Shown here piece by piece: positions 8,381-17,524 of a stretch of DNA of 29,810 nt. A program made the translations under genes and the position numbers. Below the pieces are notes generated by a model. That model ran no database searches. It was not told where the DNA came from and saw nothing but the letters and a program-made list of their open reading frames with translations. Within the stretch, counting starts at the first letter, position 1. Every line of letters begins with the position of its first letter. This stretch comes from an uncultured Fastidiosipila sp. (GTDB taxonomy: Bacteria; Bacillota; Clostridia; Saccharofermentanales; Fastidiosipilaceae), in the NCBI GenBank assembly GCA_947253875.1, contig CAMYAM010000015.1:1-29810 (forward strand), written 5' to 3'.

Positions 8381-8386
8381 ATTCTA
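8381..8386 (-). promoter_or_regulatory. Candidate extended -10 of the pullulanase gene
   Basis: TAGAAT on the minus strand is preceded by TGT, giving an extended -10 (TGnTAGAAT). No clear -35 box is seen. A start near 8374 would leave a leader of about 24 nt. The position after a terminator supports an independent promoter. Confidence 0.4.
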
Positions 8387-8455
8387 ACAGAAAAATTTAA
8401 AATTGCATCTAAGAAATCACGGCTTTATTACTTAAATCAATTATATTCACAAAAG

Positions 8456-8485
8456 AAAACTGGATCTTTTATAAGACCCAGTTTT
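8456..8485 (-). terminator. Terminator after the GH42 gene
   Basis: Stem AAAACTGG/CCAGTTTT extended by four further pairs after one mismatch, with a small loop. On the minus strand it is followed by TTTTCTTTT. It lies about 30 nt beyond the stop of the GH42 gene and separates it from pullulanase. Confidence 0.75.
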
Positions 8486-8514
8486 TGGCAGCTTAAGATT
8501 GACATTTTTTAGCG

Positions 8515-10566
8515 TTATTTCTTAATTTTGTAAACTTTGTAAGAGTACGCCGGCATTTCTACTACTGTATCTTTAGAAAGCTCTTGTTCGGATAAAATGT
8601 CGTAAGCACTTTCAACTAAATTAAATTTAACGTTTTCATTATTATGATTAGCAATGAAAATAAATTTACTTTCTTCGTTCTCACGTACACTAGCACCAAC
8701 TCCCTCAGGAAGTTCTATTGCTAATGATTTCATATTTTCGTTAATAAACTCTTTATAGAAGTCATCATAGAAATCTTGTTCCATTACTGTAGCAAAGTAG
8801 TAAACTTTACCCTCACCATAAGAATTAACTGTTACTGCAGGGCTTCCAGCATAGAAATCCTCTCCATACTTATAAAGTGCTTCTGCTCCCTCTAAGTGTA
8901 GGAGATCACAGAACCATTTAGCCTCATAGGATTTACCTTCTCCAGCTTTAACAATCTTATTGAATTGTGAATCATAGAGAGAGTCTGTTTCTTCCGCCCA
9001 GATACCTGCAATCTCACGCAAAGGTCCAGGTCTGCCATTCATATATGCTAGTTGATCTTCATTTACTACACCTGTGAAAGGTCCAGTGATAAAAGTACCG
9101 CCACGAGCAACAAATTCTTTAATTCTCTCGGCTAGGTCTTCTGAAACCATGTAGAGTAAAGGAGCAATCAAGACATCGTACTTATCCAAGTCTTGTTCCA
9201 TATCAATTGCATCAACACCAATTCCCTTGCTCCAAAACGGGAAGTAATGGTTAATACACATCTTGAAGTACTCTTTACGATTTTCATTTAGACCTTGAAT
9301 ATCATCTATTGCCCATCTATTTTCCCAGTCATAAATGATAGCTACTTTTGCGTCTACATTTGCACCTACTAGATCATCTAATTTACTTAAATCTTCGCCT
9401 AGGCCTTGGATCTCCTTGAAAATTCTAACATCTTTACTTGGATAGTGGTCAATTAAAGCACCATGGAATTTCTCAGATGCTCCCAAACTCTTTCTAATTT
9501 GGAAATATTGAACAGAGTCTGCACCGTGAGCTACAGCTTGCATACTTTGAAGTGCAATCACTCCAGGTTTAGGCAAACGAGAAACTTCTTGCCAGTTGGT
9601 TGCACCAGGACAACTCTCCATAAGCAGGAATGGTTTATCTAGAAGACTTCTATTAATATCATGAATAAAATCTCTTCTCGCCCCTTCAATCGCATCGCTA
9701 TTAGTCTCATTGTGCCAATATGGATAGTTATCCCAAGATACGATATCTAAGTATGGGGCAAACTTCCAATAATTTAGGCCTTCTGATGGATTCGGGAAAT
9801 CATGGAAATTAGTTGTAACCGGTCTATCTGGTGTAATTTCCTTAACAGCTTCAACTTCCATACGATAAAAATCAACTGTCTGGTCTGTAACGAATCTTCT
9901 CCAATCTAGATTCAATCCATCTAAGGACCAATCACCTATAGGAGTAGGAGAGTGAATCTCATCCCATTCATTAAAGGTATGTCCCCAGAATCCAGTCCAC
10001 CAGGCACGATTTAGGGCATCAATATTTTTATACTTATTTTTCAACCATTCTCTGAATGCTTCTTGACAAAGATTGCAGTGACATTCTCCTTCATATTCAT
10101 TACTAATATGCCAGAGAACAACTCCAGGATGATCCTTGTAACGTTCTGCTAATTTTTGATTAATTTCTTTAACTTTGGCTCTATATATTGGCGAAGTGAA
10201 ACAATGATTATGTCTTTCGCCAAACACTTGTTTAACTTGGAATTTATCAGTTCTCAAAACTTCAGGGTATTTCTTTGCCAACCAAGCAGGTCTAGCTCCA
10301 CTAGGTGTTGATAAGAAGACCAAAATTCCATTATCGTACAATTTATCAATCGCTTCGTCTAACCAAGAAAAATCATATACACCTTCTTGTGGTTCTATTG
10401 CTGACCAGGAGAACATTCCCATTGAAACAACGTTTACGTGGGCTGCTTTCATCATCTCAATATCTTCATCCAAAGTTCCTGGACGCCAGCGCCATTGATC
10501 TGGATTATAGTCACCACCATGTAAAAATCCATTCTGCCAGAGCAGACTTAAATTCTCTTTCGCCAT
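8515..10566 (-). CDS. GH42 beta-galactosidase
   Basis: A 683-residue intracellular beta-galactosidase that releases galactose from beta-linked galacto-oligosaccharides. The barrel domain opens with GGDYNPDQW. Acid/base E157 lies in HISNEYEGE and nucleophile E317 in LLMESCPG. C122, C162, C164 and C167 (ECHCNLC) match the zinc cluster known in many GH42 enzymes. A trimerisation-like middle domain and a small C-terminal beta domain follow. There is no signal peptide. ATG 10566 is chosen because AAAGGTG lies just upstream; an in-frame GTG at 10575 falls inside that ribosome binding site. Only 14 nt separate it from pgmB, so it belongs to the same transcript. GH42 enzymes often prefer galacto-oligosaccharides or host lacto-N type sugars over lactose; specificity here is not resolved. 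Confidence 0.95.
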   Translation of the reverse strand: MAKENLSLLWQNGFLHGGDYNPDQWRWRPGTLDEDIEMMKAAHVNVVSMGMFSWSAIEPQEGVYDFSWLDEAIDKLYDNGILVFLSTPSGARPAWLAKKYPEVLRTDKFQVKQVFGERHNHCFTSPIYRAKVKEINQKLAERYKDHPGVVLWHISNEYEGECHCNLCQEAFREWLKNKYKNIDALNRAWWTGFWGHTFNEWDEIHSPTPIGDWSLDGLNLDWRRFVTDQTVDFYRMEVEAVKEITPDRPVTTNFHDFPNPSEGLNYWKFAPYLDIVSWDNYPYWHNETNSDAIEGARRDFIHDINRSLLDKPFLLMESCPGATNWQEVSRLPKPGVIALQSMQAVAHGADSVQYFQIRKSLGASEKFHGALIDHYPSKDVRIFKEIQGLGEDLSKLDDLVGANVDAKVAIIYDWENRWAIDDIQGLNENRKEYFKMCINHYFPFWSKGIGVDAIDMEQDLDKYDVLIAPLLYMVSEDLAERIKEFVARGGTFITGPFTGVVNEDQLAYMNGRPGPLREIAGIWAEETDSLYDSQFNKIVKAGEGKSYEAKWFCDLLHLEGAEALYKYGEDFYAGSPAVTVNSYGEGKVYYFATVMEQDFYDDFYKEFINENMKSLAIELPEGVGASVRENEESKFIFIANHNNENVKFNLVESAYDILSEQELSKDTVVEMPAYSYKVYKIKK

Positions 10567-10580
10567 TATAATCACCTTTC

Positions 10581-11258
10581 TTATTTAATTAAATTTTTGG
10601 AAGTTTTTTCTCCTAAACGTTCCAATAAATCAGTTATACGTACACCAACAAAATCATCAATTAAAATATCAGCTTCAGGTAAATTCTCTTCTGAGCCAAC
10701 TCCAATTGCCAACATACCAGCATTATGAGCAGCTTCAATTCCTGAGAAAGAATCTTCAAATACAACACATTCTTCATTAGCAAGACCTAAAGCCTCCGCA
10801 CCTTTAAGGAACACTTCAGGATCTGGTTTAGTTTTGCTTACTGAATTTCCATCAATAATCGCATCAAAATATTTAGTAATTTCAAGTCTTTCTAAAATAA
10901 TCCTACTATTTTTGCTAGCACTACCTAGGGCAATTTTGTATCCCTTTTCTCTTGCATCAATTAAAAAATCTTCAACTTCTGGAAATAGTTCATTTTTTTC
11001 TAATTTATTTATATAGGATAAGTAAACATCATTTTTCTTAGTAACGTAATGAATCTTCTCTTCTTCACTCATTTCCTTGTCACCAATTTCAAGGATAATG
11101 TTAAAGCTATCCATTCTACTAACACCTTTAAGACGCTCATTGTCCTTCTCGGTAAATTCAATTCCTAGTTCTTCTGCAATGTCTTTCCATGCAACATAGT
11201 GATACTTAGCTGTATCTACTAACACACCATCCAAATCAAATAATAATCCTTTAATCAT
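10581..11258 (-). CDS. pgmB: Beta-phosphoglucomutase
   Basis: A 225-residue HAD-superfamily enzyme converting beta-D-glucose 1-phosphate to glucose 6-phosphate. Residues align almost one-for-one with the Lactococcus enzyme: nucleophile D8 and D10 (FDLDGV), H20, K44 and R48 in LKGVSR, K75, S113 in GSASKN, K144 in KTKPDP, and E168-D169. It would consume the product of the GH65 phosphorylase encoded nearby. ATG 11258 has AGGAGG (11264-11269) at 5 nt. The ribosome binding site and start lie inside the 3' end of the AraC gene, overlapping its stop by 8 nt, so translation is probably coupled. A longer in-frame form to 11291 is rejected on these grounds. Confidence 0.96.
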   Translation of the reverse strand: MIKGLLFDLDGVLVDTAKYHYVAWKDIAEELGIEFTEKDNERLKGVSRMDSFNIILEIGDKEMSEEEKIHYVTKKNDVYLSYINKLEKNELFPEVEDFLIDAREKGYKIALGSASKNSRIILERLEITKYFDAIIDGNSVSKTKPDPEVFLKGAEALGLANEECVVFEDSFSGIEAAHNAGMLAIGVGSEENLPEADILIDDFVGVRITDLLERLGEKTSKNLIK

Positions 11259-12174
11259 AATGACCTCCTTGATTAACATTTTCCAAAACAACCTTTCTCA
11301 ATTCGCTTGGACTATATCCTGTCTTATTCTTAACTGCAGAAGAGAAATACGTGTCACTATTAAAACCACACATATAAGCAATATCTGCAATAGAAAGCTC
11401 CATATTAAAGAATAATTGTTTTGCTTTTTCTAACCTGTATTCGAAAAGATAATCGGAAACACTCTTGTGAGTTTTTTCTTTAAAAATCTTACTAGCATAA
11501 TCCGGACTATAAATCCCCTGCTCTGCTATCTCGACAACATTAATGTCTCTTTGATAATTATTTTTAATAAAATCAATCATTTTGCTTACTTGGTAACTAT
11601 ACTTGTCTACCGCCACTGATTGTTCTTGGACATCGTCATTGTAAAGTGCATACAAAATGTTATAAAAAGCCGCATTGGCTCTCAGATGCCAAGTATCATC
11701 TAAAGTCAGATAAGCTTCATATATTTTTTGAAATTGTTCCCTGAAATATTCTTTATCGTGCACCCTTATTATATCTGGCAACTCATAACCTTCACCAAGA
11801 TCTATATCAGGTCTTATATGTTCCGGGTAATGCAAAGTTCCATCATAGAGTCTCCAATAACTACTCTTATTCTCATAAAAAGTCCCAGGCCAATCGTAAT
11901 CTAAACGAGTTTCCCAATCTAAGTGAATCCAGAAACTTTCACAAGGGTTTTCCTTGTCCCTTATATATCTATGTGGCTGATTTGGTCTTATAATAACCAT
12001 AGTACCAGCATTTATCTTATGTTGAACCCCATCCAAAACTATATACCCAGACCCCTGAATTACATAAAGTATTTGATGATCATAAATCAATCTATCTCTA
12101 TGTGGCCAATCATCACTTCCTTGCATACCTGCAAGTCGGATGTATGGACTTAAACTAAAGATTTTATCCAACAT
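11251..12174 (-). CDS. AraC-family transcriptional regulator
   Basis: A 307-residue regulator. An N-terminal cupin-like sugar-sensing domain (about 20-95, with GSGYIVLDGVQHKI and RPNQPHRYI) is followed by a linker. Two C-terminal helix-turn-helix motifs lie at about 205-300 (INVVEIAEQGIYSPDYASKIFKE and LSIADIAYMCGFNSDTYFSSAVKNKTGYSPSE). It probably activates the sugar-import and phosphorolysis operon in which it lies, responding to an imported or intermediate sugar. An AGGAGGG (12189-12195) precedes the ATG at a long 14-nt spacing, with no better start available. The 3' end overlaps pgmB. Placement mid-operon, not at a divergent promoter, would give positive feedback if it activates. Confidence 0.92.
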   Translation of the reverse strand: MLDKIFSLSPYIRLAGMQGSDDWPHRDRLIYDHQILYVIQGSGYIVLDGVQHKINAGTMVIIRPNQPHRYIRDKENPCESFWIHLDWETRLDYDWPGTFYENKSSYWRLYDGTLHYPEHIRPDIDLGEGYELPDIIRVHDKEYFREQFQKIYEAYLTLDDTWHLRANAAFYNILYALYNDDVQEQSVAVDKYSYQVSKMIDFIKNNYQRDINVVEIAEQGIYSPDYASKIFKEKTHKSVSDYLFEYRLEKAKQLFFNMELSIADIAYMCGFNSDTYFSSAVKNKTGYSPSELRKVVLENVNQGGHYD

Positions 12175-12229
12175 AAAAAAGTTTTTGTCCCTCCTAGCTC
12201 TCTAAATTTTAATTTACTACTACATTTAT

Positions 12230-13183
12230 CTATTCATTCCTTGTTTCATCTTGCTCTGGTATAAGAGGATCTGCATACTCAGGCTCATCAGTTTCTAACT
12301 CATCACCTGGCTCTGATTTGAAGCTCATCAGAACTGTAGCCAAAATGATCATAGAACCACCAATAACTAGAGTCATTGTTAACTTTTCTAACCCTAGAAC
12401 AACTGAGAACATGCTCCCAAAAAAACCTTCCAGTGCCAAAATAACACCAGCATAACTTGCAGAAACATATTGCTGTGCTTTCGTCTGCAACATATAGCAT
12501 AAGCATGTTGAGAAGGCCCCCAAGTAAATTGCTGCCAAAAGTCCTTTTTTGAAATCAAATCCTGGCAAAGTTTGCATATCAAATAACATTACAATAATGG
12601 ATAAGACTGCTGCAGTAGTTATCTGATAAAAGTTAACTCTGAGAGCATTTGTATTTTCTCCTGCCTTTTCTAAATAGGAAATATGCAAAGCAAAGAAAAA
12701 TGAACCTAATAAAATAATCCAGTCTCCAACTCCAAGACTAAAGCTTCCACCCTCGATACTTAAGACAGCAACACCGCCTAAGGCTAAAATTGCAATAAGA
12801 ATAGTTTTAATACTAGGCTTATCTCCATTAACAGCCCAACTTATGAAAGGAACCATAACCACATTAGTTGCTGTGAAAAAGGCTGCGAAAGAGACTGAAG
12901 CACCTGCACTTTGACCATATGTTTGGGAGTAGAAGGCAGCAAACAAGACTAACCCTGCTATGCTGCCACTTATTATTTCTTTTTTACTACTCTCTTTAAT
13001 TTTCCTTCCGATTACTACTAGCATAATTAAACTAGCAAGAGTGAATCTGGTAGCCATCATCTGACTTGTACTCCACTTGGCATCAATCAGAACTTCAGTT
13101 GCAATGAAGCCTGATCCCCAAATTATAGCAACAGCCAACAAAGCTAATGTACCAAAACTTTTATGTTTAAGATCTTTTTCCAT
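12230..13183 (-). CDS. EamA/DMT-family permease
   Basis: A 317-residue membrane protein with about ten hydrophobic segments arranged as two EamA repeats (roughly 12-140 and 150-290), typical of drug/metabolite transporters. The second repeat contains ALEGFFGSMFSVVLGLE, the family's usual last-helices motif. The C-terminal tail of about 30 residues is strongly acidic. The substrate is unknown; the family includes amino-acid, metabolite and drug exporters. It lies between GH65 and the AraC gene on the same strand with gaps of 84 and 55 nt, so it is likely co-transcribed. A role in exporting a sugar product or relieving sugar stress is possible but unsupported. Confidence 0.85.
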   Translation of the reverse strand: MEKDLKHKSFGTLALLAVAIIWGSGFIATEVLIDAKWSTSQMMATRFTLASLIMLVVIGRKIKESSKKEIISGSIAGLVLFAAFYSQTYGQSAGASVSFAAFFTATNVVMVPFISWAVNGDKPSIKTILIAILALGGVAVLSIEGGSFSLGVGDWIILLGSFFFALHISYLEKAGENTNALRVNFYQITTAAVLSIIVMLFDMQTLPGFDFKKGLLAAIYLGAFSTCLCYMLQTKAQQYVSASYAGVILALEGFFGSMFSVVLGLEKLTMTLVIGGSMIILATVLMSFKSEPGDELETDEPEYADPLIPEQDETRNE

Positions 13184-13267
13184 ATCCTAAATCCCTTCTA
13201 ATTCTAACCATGACTAGGAATATTTTATTTATATTTAATATACTAGCTGGAACGACACTAACTATAG

Positions 13268-15601
13268 TTAGCCTGCAATTTCAACTTCTTTCAATTCGCC
13301 ATTGTAGTAATAATTTAATTTTTCATTTGTATCTGAACTTACAACTATATCATCATGAGTTAATTTGACTGTCAATAAAGCTCCTCTATATACAAATCTA
13401 AACTCTAACTCTGACCATTCTTTTGGTAGATTAGGGTCGAAGTGAATCTCGCCATTCTTGAACACTGTCAAACCACCATAGCCAAATACTACAGCTTGCC
13501 AGGTACCGCCCATCGCTGCTGCATGAAGACCCTCACGAGTATTGTTATTTTTGTTTTCTAGATCTATATAAGTGGTTCTCTCTAGATATTCATAAGCTAA
13601 TTTATCATTTCCTGTATGTACACCCATTAAGCAGTAAATACTTGGACTTAATGAAGAACCATGCATAGTTCTCTTCTCGTAATACTCGAAGTTTCTTCTC
13701 TGAACTTCCATTGGGAAAATATCTCTAAACAAGAACATCAACATAACAATATCTGCTTGTTTCAAGATAGTTGTCTCTTCGCGTGGATACTTCTTGAGTT
13801 CTTCTGGCCAGAGAGGCATGTTGTTATCATTATATTCGTAAATCTCTTTATCGTGTAACTTGAAGTAACCTTCAAATTGCTCTATCAATCCATCTTCAAC
13901 AGCTTCTGGAACATAAATTAGCTCTGCTGCTTCCAACCATTTGTCAATCTCTACTGGATCGAAGTTGACTTTCTTTGCAACTCTAGCATAGATTTCTGGT
14001 CTATCCACTTGAACATTCTTCAACTCTTGTGCTGCATATTGCAATGACCAACGTGTCATATAATTTGTGAAAGTATTATTTGAGACATTTTCATGCCATT
14101 CATCTGGACCAGTAATACCTGTAATCTCAAATCTTTCTTGAGCAGCATTCCACTCTAATCTAGACAACCAGAATCTAGAAGTTTCAATTAGCATTTCAAT
14201 TAAATTATTGTAGAAATACTCATCATCACCAGTATAAAGATAATACTGCATTCCACCATAGATAACATCAGCAGTTACGTGAACTTCTTCATCTGCAACT
14301 GTACAAGGTTCTACTGAGCCATCATAGAGAATTGTCCACTCAGGACATTCTTCATCACCTGTATCTGCAGATTGCCATGGATATCTAGCTCCCTGACCAC
14401 CACGCTTCTTAGCATTACGTTTAGCACCTGGAAGCATGTTGTATCTATATTCAACAAGATTTTTTGCAATTTCTGGAAATACTAGACTGAAGAAAGGTAA
14501 CATAAATAATTCTGTATCCCAGAAAGCATGCCCACCATATTCTTCACCGTGCATCAATTTTGGTCCTAAGTTAGTCATGTTATCACGTGGGTTTGGAGTT
14601 CCCATTAAGTGGAAAATATTGAAGCGCAAACCTTTTTGCATCTTCTCATCACCAGTAACTTTGACATCTGCACGCTTCCACATTTCAGCATAAATTTCTC
14701 TATTTTTTTCCAAGTGATGTTCGAAACCTTCTTCTATAGCAACTCTTAAATCGTGCTCGCTGACTTTTCTAACATCAAATCCATCTTTCTCTGCTGCTAC
14801 TGCTGCAAACTTATCAATAACAATTGTTTGTCCTTCTTTTGGCTTAGCATCAAAGAATTCGCATGCCACTTCTCCAAATGGTTTAAATTCTCTATTAGTT
14901 GAAATTTCTTCACCATTTAAACCACTCATTCTAACAGCTGCAGTAGTACATACCGCTTGCAAGAAATCTCTAGTCTCTGTGAGGACACCTACACCATCGC
15001 CACCTAATGAGAATACATCTCTTACAGTTAAATGTTTAACTCTAAAACGTGGATAGTCTAAGAAGTTAGTTACAGTAGCATCAATAATGTTCTCAAACTC
15101 AATTACTTCCTCATAGTTTAAAGGTGTAATGTAGTATCTAAATCCACCAACGGTTTGATGTTCTCTACTCAAGTATTTAACTATTTCAACTTGAGTTTTG
15201 CGTCCTTCTCTAGATTCATGTATATAGTGTTTTGCCACTAAACCATTTTTTAGATCAAGAACTCTAATGTAGTCTGAGATTCCTTTTCCGGTTTCCAAAG
15301 CTATTGGTTCTAAAGAAACATACATCTTAAGTTTCGCCCAGTCTGGCGTATTAACGAGTTCTCTTTGGTATGCTTCAGATCTATCAAATACTCCATGTAC
15401 ATAATGTGCAGGCAATGATTTCAATGAGAATCCTTCTTCATGAGCTCCTCTAGAACTCATTTTTCCGGAGGTTAAAGCAAAAATACTTTCATTTTCGTAG
15501 TTTGCCAATCTATCGTAGTTCTCCTCTACATGCAACCACTCATCTTCAGACAAGTATTTACGTACTTCTTCACTAAATCTATTCTTATAGATATTCGCCA
15601 T
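13268..15601 (-). CDS. GH65 glycoside phosphorylase (maltose/kojibiose/nigerose type)
   Basis: A 777-residue inverting phosphorylase that would split an alpha-linked glucose disaccharide with phosphate into beta-glucose 1-phosphate and a sugar. An N-terminal beta-sandwich (about 1-270) is followed by an (alpha/alpha)6 barrel and a small C-terminal beta domain (about 720-777). AFWDTELFMLPF lies at 359-370, RYPWQSADTG at 406-415, and general acid E501 in GITGPDEWHEN. The LKQAD and SSLSPS segments match the -1 glucose site and phosphate site. The acceptor loop (EWTILYDGSVEP, EEVHVTAD) looks closer to the kojibiose/nigerose-type branch than to Lactobacillus maltose phosphorylase, but I cannot assign the linkage. 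AGAAGGAGA precedes the ATG. The pgmB gene in the same operon fits a beta-glucose 1-phosphate product. Confidence 0.92.
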   Translation of the reverse strand: MANIYKNRFSEEVRKYLSEDEWLHVEENYDRLANYENESIFALTSGKMSSRGAHEEGFSLKSLPAHYVHGVFDRSEAYQRELVNTPDWAKLKMYVSLEPIALETGKGISDYIRVLDLKNGLVAKHYIHESREGRKTQVEIVKYLSREHQTVGGFRYYITPLNYEEVIEFENIIDATVTNFLDYPRFRVKHLTVRDVFSLGGDGVGVLTETRDFLQAVCTTAAVRMSGLNGEEISTNREFKPFGEVACEFFDAKPKEGQTIVIDKFAAVAAEKDGFDVRKVSEHDLRVAIEEGFEHHLEKNREIYAEMWKRADVKVTGDEKMQKGLRFNIFHLMGTPNPRDNMTNLGPKLMHGEEYGGHAFWDTELFMLPFFSLVFPEIAKNLVEYRYNMLPGAKRNAKKRGGQGARYPWQSADTGDEECPEWTILYDGSVEPCTVADEEVHVTADVIYGGMQYYLYTGDDEYFYNNLIEMLIETSRFWLSRLEWNAAQERFEITGITGPDEWHENVSNNTFTNYMTRWSLQYAAQELKNVQVDRPEIYARVAKKVNFDPVEIDKWLEAAELIYVPEAVEDGLIEQFEGYFKLHDKEIYEYNDNNMPLWPEELKKYPREETTILKQADIVMLMFLFRDIFPMEVQRRNFEYYEKRTMHGSSLSPSIYCLMGVHTGNDKLAYEYLERTTYIDLENKNNNTREGLHAAAMGGTWQAVVFGYGGLTVFKNGEIHFDPNLPKEWSELEFRFVYRGALLTVKLTHDDIVVSSDTNEKLNYYYNGELKEVEIAG

Positions 15602-15689
15602 TATTATCTCCTTCTAATTGTTTTGAATTTCATCTTCATTTATTTTTATTTTGTGCTTCACACTGGGCAAAAATTAATCAATCAGTCTA

Positions 15690-16517
15690 TTAACCTTTAA
15701 CACCACCAGCTGTGATACCTTCCACCATTTGAGCCTGGCCTAGTAGGTAAACTGCAATAGGTACCGCACACATAACAACTGCTATACACATTGTTGGAAC
15801 AATTGCATTTTCATGCACACCTTTGAAGCTAGCTAATCCCAAGGCCAAAGTATATTTATCTCTACTATTTAAGAATACCAATGGTCCAAGGTAGTCGTTC
15901 CAACAGGTTACGAAAGTCTGAACTGCAACAAGTGCCAAAACTGGTTTCATCATTGGCATGTAGATTTGGCTATAAATTTGCCATTCATTAGCGCCATCAA
16001 TCTTTGCTGCTTCTGAAAAATCGTTTGATACTTGCTCAACATACTGTCTCATTAAGTAAATGTAATATGCAGAACCAAATAAAGCTGGGACAATAAGAGG
16101 TTTCAATGTGTCAATCCAACCTAACATATTAAATTGCATATATTGAGGGATAACTGTAACATCCCAAGGCAACATCATTGTTCCTAACAATAGCATGAAT
16201 AAGAATGTTTTACCCTTAAAATCAAACTTTGCAAATGCATATGCTGCTAATGAACCTGAAATTACTTGACCCAAAATATTTAAGAAGCTAATTAACAATG
16301 AGTTGAATGTATATAGCCCAAATGCTTGTGAATTCCATGCATCAACGAAGTTATGCAATTTCCATTCACTTGGCCAAATCTTTGGTGGGAATGTCATTAC
16401 CTCTGGTTCAGGTTTAACTGCAGTCAGCATCATCCAAACGAATGGGAAAATAAAGGTAATTGATACTATCGCAGCAATTACAAAGAAAATTACTTTTGTA
16501 GTCTTAGAAGTTTTCAT
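15690..16517 (-). CDS. Carbohydrate ABC permease, MalG/MsmG type
   Basis: A 275-residue inner-membrane subunit of a CUT1-family sugar importer with six predicted helices. The first is at about 7-30, and the EAA loop reads EAAKIDGANEWQIYSQIYMPMMKPVLA near 168-195, which docks the ATPase. PPKIWPSEWKLHNF after the first helix is typical of MalG-like subunits. The start abuts the upstream permease (shared base at 16517), so the two are translationally coupled. It works with the second permease and the lipoprotein encoded upstream. No ATPase gene is in the cluster, so a shared MsmK/UgpC-type ATPase encoded elsewhere is expected. The substrate is probably an alpha-glucoside or other oligosaccharide handled by the downstream enzymes. 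Confidence 0.94.
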   Translation of the reverse strand: MKTSKTTKVIFFVIAAIVSITFIFPFVWMMLTAVKPEPEVMTFPPKIWPSEWKLHNFVDAWNSQAFGLYTFNSLLISFLNILGQVISGSLAAYAFAKFDFKGKTFLFMLLLGTMMLPWDVTVIPQYMQFNMLGWIDTLKPLIVPALFGSAYYIYLMRQYVEQVSNDFSEAAKIDGANEWQIYSQIYMPMMKPVLALVAVQTFVTCWNDYLGPLVFLNSRDKYTLALGLASFKGVHENAIVPTMCIAVVMCAVPIAVYLLGQAQMVEGITAGGVKG

Positions 16518-17431
16518 TATTTCTTACCTCCTTTTTTACTGGTATAAACCCAGAAATCTGAAGATTTAAAGACTAGCGCTGTTAATATCATGATAATAAT
16601 AAACATTACCCAGGCGTTAGCTGCTGCATAGCCTAATTTATGTTGCTTAAAGGCATTATCATAAACGAAGAGTCCGTACATATAAGTTGATTTTAGTGGA
16701 CCACCTTTAGTTAATAACATAACTAAATCTAAACTTTGTAAAGTTGTAATAATTGAAGTAACTGTATTAAATAAGATAGTTGGTGTAATCAACGGTAAGG
16801 TTACACTAAAGAATTGTCTAACCTCGCTTGCGCCATCTATAGTTGCTGCCTCATAAACATCTAGTGGTACACCTTTTAAGGCTGTATAGAAAACAAGCAT
16901 TAATGAACCAACACTCCAAATAGATGCCATAATTAAAGCTGTAAATGCAGAACTTGGATTATTTAGCCAATCTGGGCCCTTAACTCCAATTAATGACAAT
17001 AAGTAATTGATAATACCAAATTCAGAGTTTAACATCCAATTAAAGATAATTGAGACGGCAACACTTGAGATAACAGTTGGCAAATAGAATGCCACTCTGA
17101 ATACAGTTGCTCCCTTAATGTTTTTGCTAATTATCAGTGCAAGTACTAATGCTAGAACTAATTTCAAAGGAACGAAGATTCCAGTAAATACCATTGTAAT
17201 TTTTAGTGATGACCAGAATTGTGGATCTTGAGTAAGCATTGCCACATAGTTATTTAATCCAACAAATTCAGGTGAGCCTATTACTGGCCAATTGAAGAAA
17301 CTCATTATTAATGACATGAGCAATGGACCAGCAGTAAATAATAGTAAGCCAATAAACCATGGTAATAAAAACAGATATGGCGCTGATCTACTATATAGTC
17401 TATTCTTTTTGGCGACTTTACCTCTCGACAT
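16517..17431 (-). CDS. Carbohydrate ABC permease, MalF/MsmF type
   Basis: A 304-residue membrane subunit of the same CUT1 importer. The first helix (about 17-40, YLFLLPWFIGLLLFTAGPLL) and the EAA loop EAATIDGASEVRQFFSVTLPLITPTI near 195-220 are characteristic. ATG 17431 follows a stem-loop after the binding-protein gene. It pairs with the downstream permease to form the translocation channel. Compared with E. coli MalF it lacks the large periplasmic insertion, as usual in Gram-positive MsmF-type subunits. Confidence 0.94.
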   Translation of the reverse strand: MSRGKVAKKNRLYSRSAPYLFLLPWFIGLLLFTAGPLLMSLIMSFFNWPVIGSPEFVGLNNYVAMLTQDPQFWSSLKITMVFTGIFVPLKLVLALVLALIISKNIKGATVFRVAFYLPTVISSVAVSIIFNWMLNSEFGIINYLLSLIGVKGPDWLNNPSSAFTALIMASIWSVGSLMLVFYTALKGVPLDVYEAATIDGASEVRQFFSVTLPLITPTILFNTVTSIITTLQSLDLVMLLTKGGPLKSTYMYGLFVYDNAFKQHKLGYAAANAWVMFIIIMILTALVFKSSDFWVYTSKKGGKK

Positions 17432-17458
17432 ATTAAACTCCTAATTTATTAATAAGAT

Positions 17459-17480
17459 TTGCCCGATATAAATCGGGCAA
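17459..17480 (-). ncRNA. Intercistronic stem-loop after binding-protein gene
   Basis: Perfect 9-bp GC-rich stem TTGCCCGAT/ATCGGGCAA with a 4-nt loop, located between the sugar-binding lipoprotein and the MalF-type permease. No T-run follows on the minus strand, so full termination is unlikely. It more probably protects the 3' end of the lipoprotein mRNA or attenuates downstream expression. Confidence 0.7.
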
Positions 17481-17524
17481 GATCTTTGTTTTTTAATCTT
17501 TTGATTATTTTTTACTACCTTTTA

